DNA from: Polyangiaceae bacterium
Lineage (GTDB): Bacteria > Myxococcota_A > Polyangia > Polyangiales > Polyangiaceae
Direction: 5' to 3'
NCBI GenBank assembly: GCA_020846005.1
Contig: JADLEQ010000006.1
Coordinates: 1 to 41,274 of the forward strand
Length of the DNA stretch: 41,274 nt
How positions within the stretch are numbered: the stretch's first letter is position 1; each line of letters begins with the position of its first letter. Position numbers and translations under genes: made by a program. Under the pieces are notes generated by a model. That model was not told the origin of the DNA, did not search any database, and saw nothing but the letters and a program-made list of their open reading frames with translations. Below are positions 23,125 to 32,272 of this stretch, one piece after another.

Positions 23125-23253
23125 CGGAGAGACACCGCGGGGAGACACCGCGGAGAGACACCGCGGAGAGACACCGCGGAGAGACACCGCGGAGAGACAC
23201 CGCGGAGAGACACCGCGGAGAGACACCGCGGAGAGACACCGCGGAGAGACACG
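23125..23253 (+). repeat. 13-bp tandem repeat array, nine copies plus a partial
   Basis: The unit CGGAGAGACACCG is repeated head to tail from 23125 to 23241, nearly without change (copy 2 has one G for A), and a tenth copy decays at 23242-23253. Each junction creates the palindrome CCGCGG. The array fills the 324-base gap between the SCP2 gene and the histidine kinase gene; the rest of that gap (23254-23391) holds only a candidate -10 box TAGGCT (23335-23340). Every frame through the array is open, so ORFs crossing it are artefacts. Confidence 0.95.
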
Positions 23254-23391
23254 CCGTGTCGCGACCTTCGCAGCGAAGGGGCGACCTCCTCGGCGACCAG
23301 GAATTATCGAGGTGCGCGCCGGAGCCCGACCGTCTAGGCTTGGGCTCGTGCGTCGAAGGGAGCTGCCGAGCAGAGGGGCGCGCCGCTCCAC

Positions 23392-26313
23392 ATGACCGGC
23401 GAACCTCCGGTCCCCTCGGTCACTCCCGAGACGCTCGGCGCCGCGCTCGAGCTGCAACCGGACGCGAGCGTCGTCGTCGACCAGGCGGGCGTCGTCGTCC
23501 GGGCCAACGCTCGCGTCGAGGAGCTCCTCGGGCGGCCCGTGGGCGAGGTGGTCGGGGCGGCGTTCGAGGCGCTGCTCGCGCCCGCCGACCGCGAGCAGCA
23601 GCGCTTCTACCTGCTGGCGTACTTCGCGAGCCCGCGCCCGCGCCCGCTGGGGGCGCCGCTGGTCCTGCGCGGCGCGGGCCCGAACGGCGCGGTGAAGCCG
23701 CTCGACGTGGCGCTCCAACCCATCGGGCTCGGAGCGCGCCGGCTCACCCTCGCCTCCCTCCGAGACATGACGGAGCGCCGCGGCGTGGAGCTGGCGCTCG
23801 CGAGCGCCAGGGCAGATCTCGACACCGTGTTCGCCAGCCTGCCGGAGGGGATGCTCCTCGTCGATCGCGCAGGGGTCGTCGCGCGGTGCAACGCGCGCGG
23901 AGCCGAGCTGCTCGGCGTCGCGCCCGCAGCGCTCGTCGGCGCGCCGGCGGTGCGCGTGATCCGCGCGCGGGACCCCGAGTCCCTCGCCCCGCTCCAGCTC
24001 GGGGCCTGCTGCACCCCCGCGCCGGCCGAGGCGCCTCCCACGCGGCACCGCGGGCTCCTCGAGCGCCCCGGAGGCGAGCTGCTGCCGATCGAGATCACGG
24101 TGGCCCAGATCCGAGCCGCCCACGGTGAGCACGAGGGCTGGGCGCTCGTGTTGCGGGACCGCACGCGCGAGCACGAGGAGGAGCGGGCGCTCGTGGAGGC
24201 GGAGCGCGTCCGCGCGCAGCTCGACTGCGCGCCGAGCACGATCGTCCGGCTCGACGCGGCCGGGCGCGTGACCCACGTGAACGACGCCTGGCGGCGCTTC
24301 GCTGCCGCCAACGCCGGCTCGGCGGCGCTCGAGGCCGGCGTCGGGCTCGACTACCTCGCCGCGTCGCGCCCGGAGCCGGAGATCCACGAGGGCGTCGCGA
24401 GCGTCCTGGCCGGCGCGGAGCCGGCCTTTCGAGCCCGCTACGCGTGCCACGGCCCGGCGGCGCTCCGCTGGTTCGCCATCGAGGCGCGCCGGATCGGCGC
24501 CGACGGCTCCGCCGTCCTGATCCACAGCGACGTCACCGCGGAGCACCTGGCCGAAGCGCGCGCCCGCGTCCGCGCGGTCGCGGCGTGGGCGCTCGCGGCT
24601 GGCGGTCCCCTGGAGGAGACCGTCGCGATGGTGGTCGACGCCGTCGCGCGCGAGCTCGAGTGGGAAGTCGTAGCGTCCTGGGTGCCCGGCCCCGACGCGA
24701 GGCTCCACGCCGCCGTGGTCCGCTCGCGCGACGCCGCCACGCAGGCGTACGAGCAGGCGACCCGCGCCGCGACGTTCGGCGCCGGCGAGGGCGTCCCCGG
24801 CGCGGCCTGGGCGGCCCGCGCGCCCCGGTGGCTCACGGACGCCGCCGCCGAGCCGAGCTTCGTCCGGCGCGAGCTCGCGCGGGAGGCGGGGCTGCGCTCC
24901 TACCTGGCCTTCCCGATCTTCGACGAGGAGGCGCTCCTCTGCGTGCTCGAGTTCGCGTCGCGCGTGCAGCGCGAGCCGGACGACGCCCTCCTCGAGCTCG
25001 TCTCCGCCATCGCGAGCGAGCTGGGCGCGCTCGCGCGGCGCGAGCGCCTGAGCCTGGCGGAGCGCGAGCGCGCCGCCGCCGTCGCGCGACTGCGGACCCT
25101 CTGGGACGCCGCACAGGACGCGATGATGACGCTCGAGCCGCCCGACTGGCGCTTCACCTCCGGCAACCCGGCGGCGCTGCGGCTGTTCGGCGCCGGCAAC
25201 GAGCGGGACTTCGTCTCTCGCGGCCCCGGCGACTACTCGCCGGAGCGGCAGGCCGACGGCCGTCCCTCCGCCGAGGCGGCCGGCGAGGCGATCGGCCGGG
25301 CGCTCGCGACCGGCTCGAACCTCTTCCTGTGGACCCATCGCCGCCTCGGGGGCGAGGTGTTCCCCGCCACCGTGCAGCTCTCACGGGTAGACACGCCCTC
25401 AGGCGCGTTCCTCCTCGCCACGGTGCGCGACGACACCGAGGTGAACCGGCTGCGCGCGAGCTCCGCACAGTCCGAGCGGCTCGCCGCCATCGGCACGCTC
25501 GCGGCTGGGATCGCGCACGAGATCAACACACCGATCCAGTTCGTGGGCGACAGCGTGCAGTTCCTCCGCGACGCGATGCTCGACCTGCTCCGCGTGCTGG
25601 ACGCCTTCCGCGGCCTCCGCGACCAGGTCGAGGCCTCGGCGCCGAGCCCCGAGCTCGTGGCCGAGGCCGCGGCGACCCGCGAGCTCGAGGACGACGCCGA
25701 CGTGCAATACCTGCAGGAGAATGTCCCGGCCGCCTTCGGGCGCTGCACCGAGGGGCTGTCCCGCGTGGCGAAGATCGTGCGATCGATGAAGGACTTCGCC
25801 CACCCGGCCGGCGCGGCCGCGGCCGCCGCCGATCTCGACCACGCGCTCACCACGACCCTCACCATCGCGACCAACGAGATCAAGTACGTGGCGGACGTGG
25901 TGACCGAGCTGGGCGGCCTCCCCCCCGTCGTGTGTCACCTCGGCGAGCTGAACCAGGTGTTCCTCAACCTCGTAGTGAACGCGGCCCACGCGATGGGCGA
26001 CGTCCACGCCGCCTCGGGCCAGCGGGGGACGCTCACGGTGCGCAGCCGCACCGAGGACGCGGACGCCGTGATCGAGTTCGCGGACACGGGCGGCGGCATC
26101 CCGGAGGCGATCCGGGAGCGGATCTTCGAGCCCTTCTTCACGACCAAGGCGGTGGGCAAGGGCACCGGGCAGGGGCTGGCGTTGGCGTGGTCCGTGATCA
26201 CGGAGCGCCACGGCGGCCGGATCGAGGTCGAGAGCGAGGTCGGTCGCGGCACCACCTTCCGGATCTCGCTGCCCATCGCCGGGAAGGCCGGCTCCGGCGC
26301 GCCCGCCGCCTGA
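23392..26313 (+). CDS. Multi-PAS/GAF hybrid-input sensor histidine kinase
   Basis: 973 residues, no membrane segments, so a cytoplasmic sensor. In order: PAS ~15-130, PAS ~140-265, PAS-like ~275-385, GAF ~395-555, PAS ~570-685, dimerisation/phosphoacceptor domain with the H-box AGIAHEINTPIQF (His709), and HATPase ~825-965 with the N-box NLVVNAAHAM, G1 DTGGGIP and G2 GKGTGQGLALA. A ~90-residue segment with VQYLQENVPAAFGRCTEGLS separates the H-box helix from KIVRSMKDFAHP, the extended DHp form seen in many myxobacterial kinases. No receiver is attached; the nearest partners are the two receiver proteins encoded just downstream. Confidence 0.9.
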   Translation: MTGEPPVPSVTPETLGAALELQPDASVVVDQAGVVVRANARVEELLGRPVGEVVGAAFEALLAPADREQQRFYLLAYFASPRPRPLGAPLVLRGAGPNGAVKPLDVALQPIGLGARRLTLASLRDMTERRGVELALASARADLDTVFASLPEGMLLVDRAGVVARCNARGAELLGVAPAALVGAPAVRVIRARDPESLAPLQLGACCTPAPAEAPPTRHRGLLERPGGELLPIEITVAQIRAAHGEHEGWALVLRDRTREHEEERALVEAERVRAQLDCAPSTIVRLDAAGRVTHVNDAWRRFAAANAGSAALEAGVGLDYLAASRPEPEIHEGVASVLAGAEPAFRARYACHGPAALRWFAIEARRIGADGSAVLIHSDVTAEHLAEARARVRAVAAWALAAGGPLEETVAMVVDAVARELEWEVVASWVPGPDARLHAAVVRSRDAATQAYEQATRAATFGAGEGVPGAAWAARAPRWLTDAAAEPSFVRRELAREAGLRSYLAFPIFDEEALLCVLEFASRVQREPDDALLELVSAIASELGALARRERLSLAERERAAAVARLRTLWDAAQDAMMTLEPPDWRFTSGNPAALRLFGAGNERDFVSRGPGDYSPERQADGRPSAEAAGEAIGRALATGSNLFLWTHRRLGGEVFPATVQLSRVDTPSGAFLLATVRDDTEVNRLRASSAQSERLAAIGTLAAGIAHEINTPIQFVGDSVQFLRDAMLDLLRVLDAFRGLRDQVEASAPSPELVAEAAATRELEDDADVQYLQENVPAAFGRCTEGLSRVAKIVRSMKDFAHPAGAAAAAADLDHALTTTLTIATNEIKYVADVVTELGGLPPVVCHLGELNQVFLNLVVNAAHAMGDVHAASGQRGTLTVRSRTEDADAVIEFADTGGGIPEAIRERIFEPFFTTKAVGKGTGQGLALAWSVITERHGGRIEVESEVGRGTTFRISLPIAGKAGSGAPAA

Positions 26314-26404
26314 GCTCGAGCGGCCGGCCCCACGCCCGCCTACAGTCCGCGACGCTCGCGCCCGTTCACCGAGTCAGGCACGCTCCGTCCTCCCGTCCCT
26401 CGCC

Positions 26405-27604
26405 ATGTCCGAGCTGAAGCACATCCTGTTCGTCGACGACGAGGAGCAGATCCTCGGCGGGCTCCGCGACCTGCTGCGTCGCCAACGCAAGCGGTGGAAG
26501 ATGACGTTCGCGCTCGGCGGGGCTGAGGGCATCCGCTCTCTGGATGCCGGGGACGTGGACGTCGTCGTCTCCGACATGCGGATGCCGGGCATCGACGGCG
26601 CGGCGGTGCTGCGCCACGCCCACGACCACCACCCCGGGACGGTCCGCATCGTGCTCTCGGGCTACTCGGAGGCCGAGGCGACGATGCGCGCCGTCCCGGT
26701 CGCCCACCAGTTCCTCACCAAGCCGTGCGACGCCGCGCAGCTCGAGGCCGTCATCGAGCGCGCCTGCGCGCTGCAGGCGCTGCTCGCGGAGCGCGACCTG
26801 CGGGCCGAGCTCGGTCGCCTCGACAAGCTCCCGAGCCAGCCGCGCGTGTACCACAGGATCCTCGAGGTCCTCGCCAATCCGGAGTCGAGCATCGGGGACG
26901 TGGCGCGGCTCGTCGAGCGCGACGCCGCCATGACGCTCAAGCTGCTCCAGCTCGTGAACTCGGGGTTCTTCGGCGTGCCCCGCCAGATCTCGGATGTCCG
27001 CCACGCGGCGAGCCTCCTCGGCCTGAAGAACCTCCAGAACCTCGTCCTGTCGCTGGAGATCTTCGACCCTGGGCGCCACGGCGAGCGCACCGAGGCGCTC
27101 CAGCGCCACGCGCTGCTCACCGGGCGGGCGGCGAGCCGCCTGGTCACGGACCGCGAGCTCGCCTCCGACGCCTTCCTCGCTGGGGTCCTCCACGACGTGG
27201 GCTTCCTCGCGCTGTTCCACACCCAGCCGCAGCGGATGGACGAGATCCTGGCCCTGGCGGCGGCCGGCGAGCCCGTGCTCGCGTCCGAGCGGGCGACGTA
27301 GGGGTTCACGCACTCCGAGGTCGGCGCCTACCTCCTCGGGCTCTGGGGGCTCCCCTACCCCGTCATCGAGGCGGTGATGCACCACCACGTCCCCGGCCGT
27401 GTCCCGCCGCTCGGGAGCCGCGAGCTCGTCGCGGCGGTGCACGTCGCGGACGCGCTCGTACACAGTCACGCGCCGCCCCTCCCCGGTCTCCCCGACGGCA
27501 CCACGCTCGACGCCGCGTTCGTCGAGGAGATGGGCCTGACGGGCCGCCTCGACGCGTGGCGCGAGCTGGTCGATCGCCTCGCGAGCGAGGAGCCGGGGCT
27601 GTGA
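26405..27604 (+). pseudogene. Receiver-HDOD response regulator interrupted by an in-frame TAG
   Basis: The N-terminal receiver has DDEE, phospho-acceptor Asp57 (VSDMRMPG) and Lys106 (FLTKP). From about residue 130 an HDOD domain follows (LPSQPRVYHRILEVLANPES, MTLKLLQLVNSGFFGVPRQI, GVLHDVGFLALF). The frame is stopped by TAG at 27299-27301 (codon 299). The same frame continues immediately with the rest of the HDOD domain (GFTHSEVGAYLLGLWGLPYP, AVMHHHVPG) to a TGA at 27602-27604. The full-length protein would be 399 codons. As sequenced, a 298-residue product lacking the C-terminal HDOD half is made. This may be a recent nonsense mutation, a sequencing error or, less likely, readthrough. The next gene overlaps the distal TGA. 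Confidence 0.85.
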
Positions 27605-28734
27605 GCGCGCCCCGCCCGCTGGTCCTCTGCGTGGACGACGAGCCGAACGTCCTCGAGGGGTTGGCGCTGCACGTCCGGCGCCGCTTCGAGCTGCTCACGG
27701 CGACGTCCGGGGCGGACGCGCTGGCGCTCGCCGCCCAGCACCCGGCGCTGGCCGTCGTGATGAGCGACATGCGCATGCCCGGCATGAGCGGCGCCGAGCT
27801 CCTGGCGCGGCTGCGGGTCGAGCGTCCGGACGCGACGCGGCTCCTCCTCACGGGGCACTCCGACCTCGACAGCGCCATCCAGGCCATCAACGAGGGCCAC
27901 GTCTTCCGGTTCCTGACCAAGCCGTGTCCGCCGGCGACGGTCCTCGGCGCCCTCGCCGACGGCGCGGAGCAACATCGTCTGGTGACGGCCGAGCGAGAGC
28001 TGCTCGAGCGTACGCTGCGCGGCGCCGTGCGCGCGTTGGCCGACGTCCTCGCGCTGGCGAACCCGACGGCCTTCGGCTCGGCCAGCCTGGTGCGGCGCCA
28101 GGCGCTCGAGCTCGCCGAGGCCGTGGCGTACCCGCTCCGGTGGCAGCTCGAGGTGGCCTCGCTCCTCCTCCAGCTCGGCGCCGTCGCGCTCGACCCGGAG
28201 CTGCTCGAGCGCATCGAGTCCGGGGCGCAGCTGCAGGCCGAGGAGCAGCAGGCGGCCGCCCGCATCCCTGAGGTCGCGACGCGCTTGCTCGCCGACATCC
28301 CCCGGCTCGACGAGGCGCGCGCGCTGATCCAGCTCGCGGGCGCGCCCTCCGCGCCGCCCGGGCGCGATCCCGTCCTGCGGACGGGCGGCGCCATCCTCCG
28401 GCTCGCGACGGACGCGGTGGCCCTCGAGCGGAGGGGGATGGATGCCGAGGAGATCCTCCGCAGCCTGCGCGGGCGCGAGGCGCACCCCAAGGAGCTCGTG
28501 GAGGCCCTCGCGTCGCTCCGCCACGTGACAGGGCGGGACGCGGTCCGCGAGCTCTCCCTCCGCGCGGTGAGCGTGGGCATGGTCTTCGCGGATGACGTAC
28601 GCCTCGCGAGCGGGGCCCTGCTCGTCGCCCGCGGGTACGAGGTCACGCCCGGGTTCCTGGAGCGGAGCCGGGGGTTCGCGCCCGGGACCGTCCGGGAGCC
28701 GCTGCGGGTGGTCGCGGCGTCGATCCGCGCCTGA
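27601..28734 (+). CDS. Response regulator with degenerate HD-GYP-like output domain
   Basis: 377 residues from a GTG that overlaps the distal stop of the receiver-HDOD gene (GTGA), giving the start SAPRPLVLCVDDEPNVLEGL. The receiver has Asp12/13, acceptor Asp56 (MSDMRMPGM) and the Lys of FLTKPCP. The output region starts like RpfG-type HD-GYP proteins (VLALANPTAFGSASLVRRQA, QLEVASLLLQLGAVALDPEL), but the HD pair, the later HH residues and the GYP motif are absent, so c-di-GMP hydrolysis is not expected. It probably acts by protein contact. Its position suggests it shares the upstream kinase with the receiver-HDOD protein. Confidence 0.85.
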   Translation: MSAPRPLVLCVDDEPNVLEGLALHVRRRFELLTATSGADALALAAQHPALAVVMSDMRMPGMSGAELLARLRVERPDATRLLLTGHSDLDSAIQAINEGHVFRFLTKPCPPATVLGALADGAEQHRLVTAERELLERTLRGAVRALADVLALANPTAFGSASLVRRQALELAEAVAYPLRWQLEVASLLLQLGAVALDPELLERIESGAQLQAEEQQAAARIPEVATRLLADIPRLDEARALIQLAGAPSAPPGRDPVLRTGGAILRLATDAVALERRGMDAEEILRSLRGREAHPKELVEALASLRHVTGRDAVRELSLRAVSVGMVFADDVRLASGALLVARGYEVTPGFLERSRGFAPGTVREPLRVVAASIRA

Positions 28735-28795
28735 GGCTGCCCCCCTTGGGTGAGGCGCCGAGTCGTCTCCGCGCCTGTCGGCGAGCTGGTGGGTG

Positions 28796-28833
28796 GCGTT
28801 CACCCGTGCAACGGCCCCCCCTCAAGTGAACGC
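28796..28833. promoter_or_regulatory. 8-bp inverted repeat with 22-base spacer
   Basis: GCGTTCAC (28796-28803) is matched by GTGAACGC (28826-28833) between the response-regulator gene and the hemerythrin gene, 70 bases before the hemerythrin ATG. The spacer holds a run of C. It could be an operator or a weak terminator; the signal is short enough to be chance. Confidence 0.3.
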
Positions 28834-28903
28834 GGGGCCTGCCGTTCCTCGGGTGTCGGCCGACGAGACACCTCGGCCGCACGCCCAGTGGAGGAGTCCG
28901 CAG

Positions 28904-29317
28904 ATGGCCAAGACCGACGCGTTTCGTGACCAGCACAAGAAGGCCCTGGAGGTCGTCAAGGCGATCCAGGCCCGCCTGGACCCCGCCAAGCTCCAGGTCG
29001 ACGCGCAGCCCGTCGCGTCCGATCTCGCCAAGCTCTCCGGCGCGCTGCAGGTCCACCTGGCGATGGAGGACAAGTCGCTGTACCCCGACCTGATGAAGAG
29101 CCGCGACCCGGCAGCGAAGAAGGCGGCCGAGGACTTCAGCCGAGAGATGGGAGGGATCGCGGCGGCGTTTGGCGCGTACGCCAAGAAGTGGAACGCGCTC
29201 ACGATTCGATCGAACGCTCAGGACTTCGTCCGCGAGACCCGCTCGATCTTCGACGCCCTCGGCAAGCGCATCGGCCGCGAAGAGCGCGAGCTCTACCCGC
29301 TCGCCGATCGCGCCTGA
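28904..29317 (+). CDS. Hemerythrin HHE-domain protein
   Basis: 137 residues, one four-helix bundle. The di-iron ligand pattern is visible as FRDQHKKALEV (helix 1), LQVHLAMEDKSLYPDL (His...Glu, helix 2) and REERELYPLAD (last helix), as in HHE-type hemerythrins, which bind oxygen, NO or iron. The ATG is preceded by GAGGAG 7 bases away; the open frame starting at 28793 is longer but lacks such a site. It lies between the response regulator and the HDOD gene, consistent with a role in oxygen or redox input, but no direct link is shown. Confidence 0.85.
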   Translation: MAKTDAFRDQHKKALEVVKAIQARLDPAKLQVDAQPVASDLAKLSGALQVHLAMEDKSLYPDLMKSRDPAAKKAAEDFSREMGGIAAAFGAYAKKWNALTIRSNAQDFVRETRSIFDALGKRIGREERELYPLADRA

Positions 29318-29453
29318 TCGGGCGCCCCTCGGCGCCCTGGGGAGCGGCGAGGCGCTGCCCGGGGCTGCGGCGGGCCGTGTCGCGCGGCGCGCCACCCACC
29401 CCAGACGGGGCAATACCCTCGCGGAGCGAACCTAGTCCGATGAGGAGGGGAAG

Positions 29454-30350
29454 ATGACACCCAACCAGGAGCACCACACGCCCACCCGCGCCGCGCCCCC
29501 ACTCGACGTGGCGGAGCTCGCGAAGACCCTCAAGGCGCTCCCCGCGCTGCCGGGGGCGGCCCGACAGGCGCTCCGCCTGGCGTCGGGCGGCGAGCCCGCC
29601 CTCGACGCGCTGCATGACGTGATCCGGACCGACGCCGCGCTGTCCGCGAAGGTGCTGAGCATCGTGAACTCGTCGCGCTTCGGGCTGCGGCGGGAGGTGC
29701 GCTCCGTCCGGCACGCGGTGTCGATGCTCGGCAGCGCGCGGGTGCTCGAGGCGGTGCTTTGCGCCGCGCTCGGCAGCCTCCTACCCGGGCGCCTCGCGGG
29801 CTACGGGATGGCCACGGCCGACGCCTGGACGCACAACGTGGCGACCGGCGTCCTCGCCGAGCAGCTCGCGCACCAGATCTCGCCAGAGGTCGAGGAGGAC
29901 GCGTTCACGGCGGGGCTCCTCCACGACGCCGGGAAGCTGGCGATCTCGGAGCTCGTGGGCCAGCACTGGCCCGAGCTGGCGGCGGCGCTGGACACCCGGG
30001 AGGTCACCTTCGTGCAGGCCGAGCGGGCGGTGCTGGGCGCCGGGCACCCCGAGGTCGGCGAGCACGTGCTCCGCGCCTGGGAGCTCCCCGAGGTCTACGT
30101 CGCGGTCGCACGACACCACCACGAGCCGGACAGCGCCCCGGGCCAGCATCGGACCCTCGTCGGCCTCGTCCACGTCGCGACGGCGCTCGCGCACACCTTC
30201 GGCTTCGGCGCCGACGCGGCCGGCCTGAACCGCCAGGTCAGCGAGGGCGTCCGCGCGCGCCTCGGGATCAGCCGCGGGATGGTGGAGCTGATCGTCGCCA
30301 CGTCGCTGCCGCGCATCCTGGAGCTGTCCGCGCTCACGTCGAGCGCCTGA
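29454..30350 (+). CDS. Stand-alone HDOD domain protein
   Basis: 298 residues. It begins with a ~25-residue polar tail, then the HDOD domain: LKALPALPGAARQALRLASG, AALSAKVLSIVNSSRFGLRR, SVRHAVSMLGSARVLEAVL, GLLHDAGKLAISELVG and VARHHHEPD. HDOD domains resemble HD hydrolases but usually act as signalling or scaffold modules. Here the HD pair (LLHDAG) and the HHH are retained, so weak metal binding is possible. GAGGAGGGG just before the ATG is one of the best ribosome sites in the window. The gene is convergent with cheB. Confidence 0.9.
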   Translation: MTPNQEHHTPTRAAPPLDVAELAKTLKALPALPGAARQALRLASGGEPALDALHDVIRTDAALSAKVLSIVNSSRFGLRREVRSVRHAVSMLGSARVLEAVLCAALGSLLPGRLAGYGMATADAWTHNVATGVLAEQLAHQISPEVEEDAFTAGLLHDAGKLAISELVGQHWPELAAALDTREVTFVQAERAVLGAGHPEVGEHVLRAWELPEVYVAVARHHHEPDSAPGQHRTLVGLVHVATALAHTFGFGADAAGLNRQVSEGVRARLGISRGMVELIVATSLPRILELSALTSSA

Positions 30351-30389
30351 GCCGCCCGAGCGCCGGCGCCGCGCGCGGGGACGGCCGGT

Positions 30390-31421
30390 TCAGGACGCTG
30401 CCTGCGGCCGGAGCGACGCCCGCCGCAGCCGACCCACCATGACCTGGGGGATCTGATGCAGCGGGGCGATCGTCCCCGCGGCGCCCAGCTCGGCGGCGAC
30501 CCGCGGCATCCCGTACACCACGCAGGTCTCGCGGGACTCCGCGACGGTCACGGCCCCACGCTGGCGCATCTCCAGCAGGCCCTCCGCGCCGTCCTGGCCC
30601 ATACCGGTAAGGAGCACACCCAGGGCCGCAGGCCCCGCCTCCACCGCGACGGAGTGGAAGAGCACGTCGATGCTGGGGCGATGGTGGCGGATCGGCGGGC
30701 CGTCGAAGACGCGCGCCTGGAACCGGGCCCCCAGGGCCGCGATCGTCATGTGCCGGCCCGCCGGAGCGACGAGCGCCGTCCCGGGGAGCAGCACCTCCTG
30801 GCCGGAGGCCTCTCGCACCTCGAACGGCGCGACCGAGCTCAGCCGCTTGGCGAACCCCGCGGTGAACCCCTCGGGCATGTGGATCCCGATCACGATGGGC
30901 GGGAACGGGACGGGCAGCGCCGACAGCACGGCCTCGATGGCCCGGGTCCCGCCCGTCGACGCGCCGATCGCGACGACGCCCGACGTGGGCACCGACGACC
31001 GCGCCACGGGCTGCGGCGGGAGCACCGGAGCGACCTGCGCACCGCCCGCCGCCACGACCGCCGCTCGGAGCTGCGCGCCCGCCTCCGCGCTGTCGTCCGT
31101 CCGCGGCTTCGCCACGACCTCGACCGCTCCGAGCGCCAGCGCCCGGAGCGCCACCTCGCCGTTCGCCTGCCCGAGCGTGCTGAAGAGCACCACCGGCGTC
31201 GGGCGGTGCTTCATCAGTCGCTCGAGGAACGAGAGGCCGTCCATGCGCGGCATCTCGACGTCGAGCGTGACCACATCGGGCTCGAGCTCGACGATGAGCT
31301 CCCGTGCCTCGTACGGATCGCTGGCGTAGCCGACGACCTCGATCCCCGGCTCGGCGGTGAGCATCCGCGTGATCAAGCGCCGGTACACCGCGGAGTCGTC
31401 TACGACCAGGACGCGGATCAT
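30390..31421 (-). CDS. cheB: Chemotaxis protein-glutamate methylesterase/deamidase CheB
   Basis: 343 residues. It removes receptor methyl groups when its receiver is phosphorylated by CheA. The receiver has Asp54 (TLDVEMPRMDG) and Lys105 (AKPR). A Pro/Ala linker leads to the catalytic domain with Ser155 in GASTGGT, His181 in IHMPEGFTAGF and Asp277 in TGMGQDGAEG, so all catalytic residues are present. Its ATG overlaps the stop of the CheX gene by 4 bases. It is the last gene of the eight-gene minus-strand che operon. Confidence 0.97.
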   Translation of the reverse strand: MIRVLVVDDSAVYRRLITRMLTAEPGIEVVGYASDPYEARELIVELEPDVVTLDVEMPRMDGLSFLERLMKHRPTPVVLFSTLGQANGEVALRALALGAVEVVAKPRTDDSAEAGAQLRAAVVAAGGAQVAPVLPPQPVARSSVPTSGVVAIGASTGGTRAIEAVLSALPVPFPPIVIGIHMPEGFTAGFAKRLSSVAPFEVREASGQEVLLPGTALVAPAGRHMTIAALGARFQARVFDGPPIRHHRPSIDVLFHSVAVEAGPAALGVLLTGMGQDGAEGLLEMRQRGAVTVAESRETCVVYGMPRVAAELGAAGTIAPLHQIPQVMVGRLRRASLRPQAAS

Positions 31422-31882
31422 GGCGCCCCTGCGTCCTGCAGGTGCACCGTCGCCTCCAGGGTGCCGTTGTCCAGCGCGACGGCGGCCCGGCCCGCGAGCC
31501 GCCCACTCACCTCGGCGTCACTCCCCCACGACACCAGCGGTGCCGCGACGTCGAAGACCTGCTGCGACCCGGCCGCGAGCGGCAGGAGCGTTCCGCAGCT
31601 CACGTTCGCCATCTCCGCGAGGCAGTCGGCCAGCACCGCAGACTCGGGCTCAGCGTCGCACCCGAGCATGTCGCGCGCCAGCGCGGGCAGGACGGCCCCG
31701 CCCCACACGCGCAGCACCATCACGCCTGAGAACGGGCCCCGGAACCCGACGCGCGCGACCGCCTGCGGCGATGAGCCATCCAGCGACGGGGCGGCCCCCG
31801 GCTCGGGCACCGCGTAGCAGAGCTGCTCGAGCGTCCGGGACAGCGCCGCCCGGAGTGCCCCGTCCCAGTCACTCGTCGTCAT
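31418..31882 (-). CDS. cheX: CheX-like chemotaxis phosphatase
   Basis: 154 residues. The CheC/CheX phosphatase signature D-x3-E-x2-N is exact in DCLAEMAN, and a Pro follows 22 positions after the Asn (FDVAAP), so dephosphorylation of CheY-P is expected. Only one copy of the motif is present, which fits CheX better than CheC. It overlaps the upstream cheY by 14 bases and cheB by 4 bases. With no CheZ or CheC in the window, this and the paralogue at 39674 are the candidate signal-termination enzymes. Confidence 0.75.
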   Translation of the reverse strand: MTTSDWDGALRAALSRTLEQLCYAVPEPGAAPSLDGSSPQAVARVGFRGPFSGVMVLRVWGGAVLPALARDMLGCDAEPESAVLADCLAEMANVSCGTLLPLAAGSQQVFDVAAPLVSWGSDAEVSGRLAGRAAVALDNGTLEATVHLQDAGAP

Positions 31883-32258
31883 CGCGACCTCCCACGGCCG
31901 TCACGATGGCCGCGACCAGCGCCTCCGGCGTGAACGGTTTGCGCACGAACGCCGCCCCGTTCGCCCGGATCATCTCGATGCGGGGCTCGCTCCCCTCCGT
32001 CGACACCATCACGACCGGGAGCGCCGAGGTCTTGCCGTGGGTGCGGAGCTCGGAGAGCACGTCCAGCCCGTTCTTCTCCGGCATGTTGATGTCGATCAGC
32101 GCGAGGTCGATCGGGTGCTCCATCGCCGCCGCCAGGCCGCGAACGCCGTCGCCGGCCTCGAAGACCTTCGCGACGGGCATACCCGTCAGCTCGAGCGCGC
32201 GGGCGATCATCCTCCGCATCACCGCGCTGTCATCGACGATCAGGACATTCAACGCCAT
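31869..32258 (-). CDS. cheY: CheY-like single-domain response regulator
   Basis: 129 residues, receiver only. Acidic pair Asp9/Asp10 (VDDSAVMRRMIARAL), phospho-acceptor Asp56 (LIDINMPEKNG), Thr/Ser in MVSTEGSE and Lys107 (VRKPFTPE) are all in place. The ATG at 32258 gives the normal receiver length; the frame stays open further upstream, but that part reads as shadow. It lies between cheD and cheX, so it is the likely main CheA output of this operon. Confidence 0.95.
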   Translation of the reverse strand: MALNVLIVDDSAVMRRMIARALELTGMPVAKVFEAGDGVRGLAAAMEHPIDLALIDINMPEKNGLDVLSELRTHGKTSALPVVMVSTEGSEPRIEMIRANGAAFVRKPFTPEALVAAIVTAVGGRDDDE

Positions 32259-32272
32259 GGCCTCTCCTCCCA

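Noticed and set aside
22973..23252. Minus-strand ORFs reading as repeated SLRGVSPRCLSAV peptides
   Set aside because: They are translations of the 13-bp tandem repeat, which is open in all frames; no start context or homology supports a protein.
23125..23253. CRISPR array
   Set aside because: The repeats are contiguous 13-mers with no unique spacers and no cas genes nearby.
27299..27301. Pyrrolysine or programmed recoding at the TAG in the HDOD gene
   Set aside because: No pyl genes or stimulatory structure were seen, and HDOD proteins have no known need for it; mutation or error is simpler.
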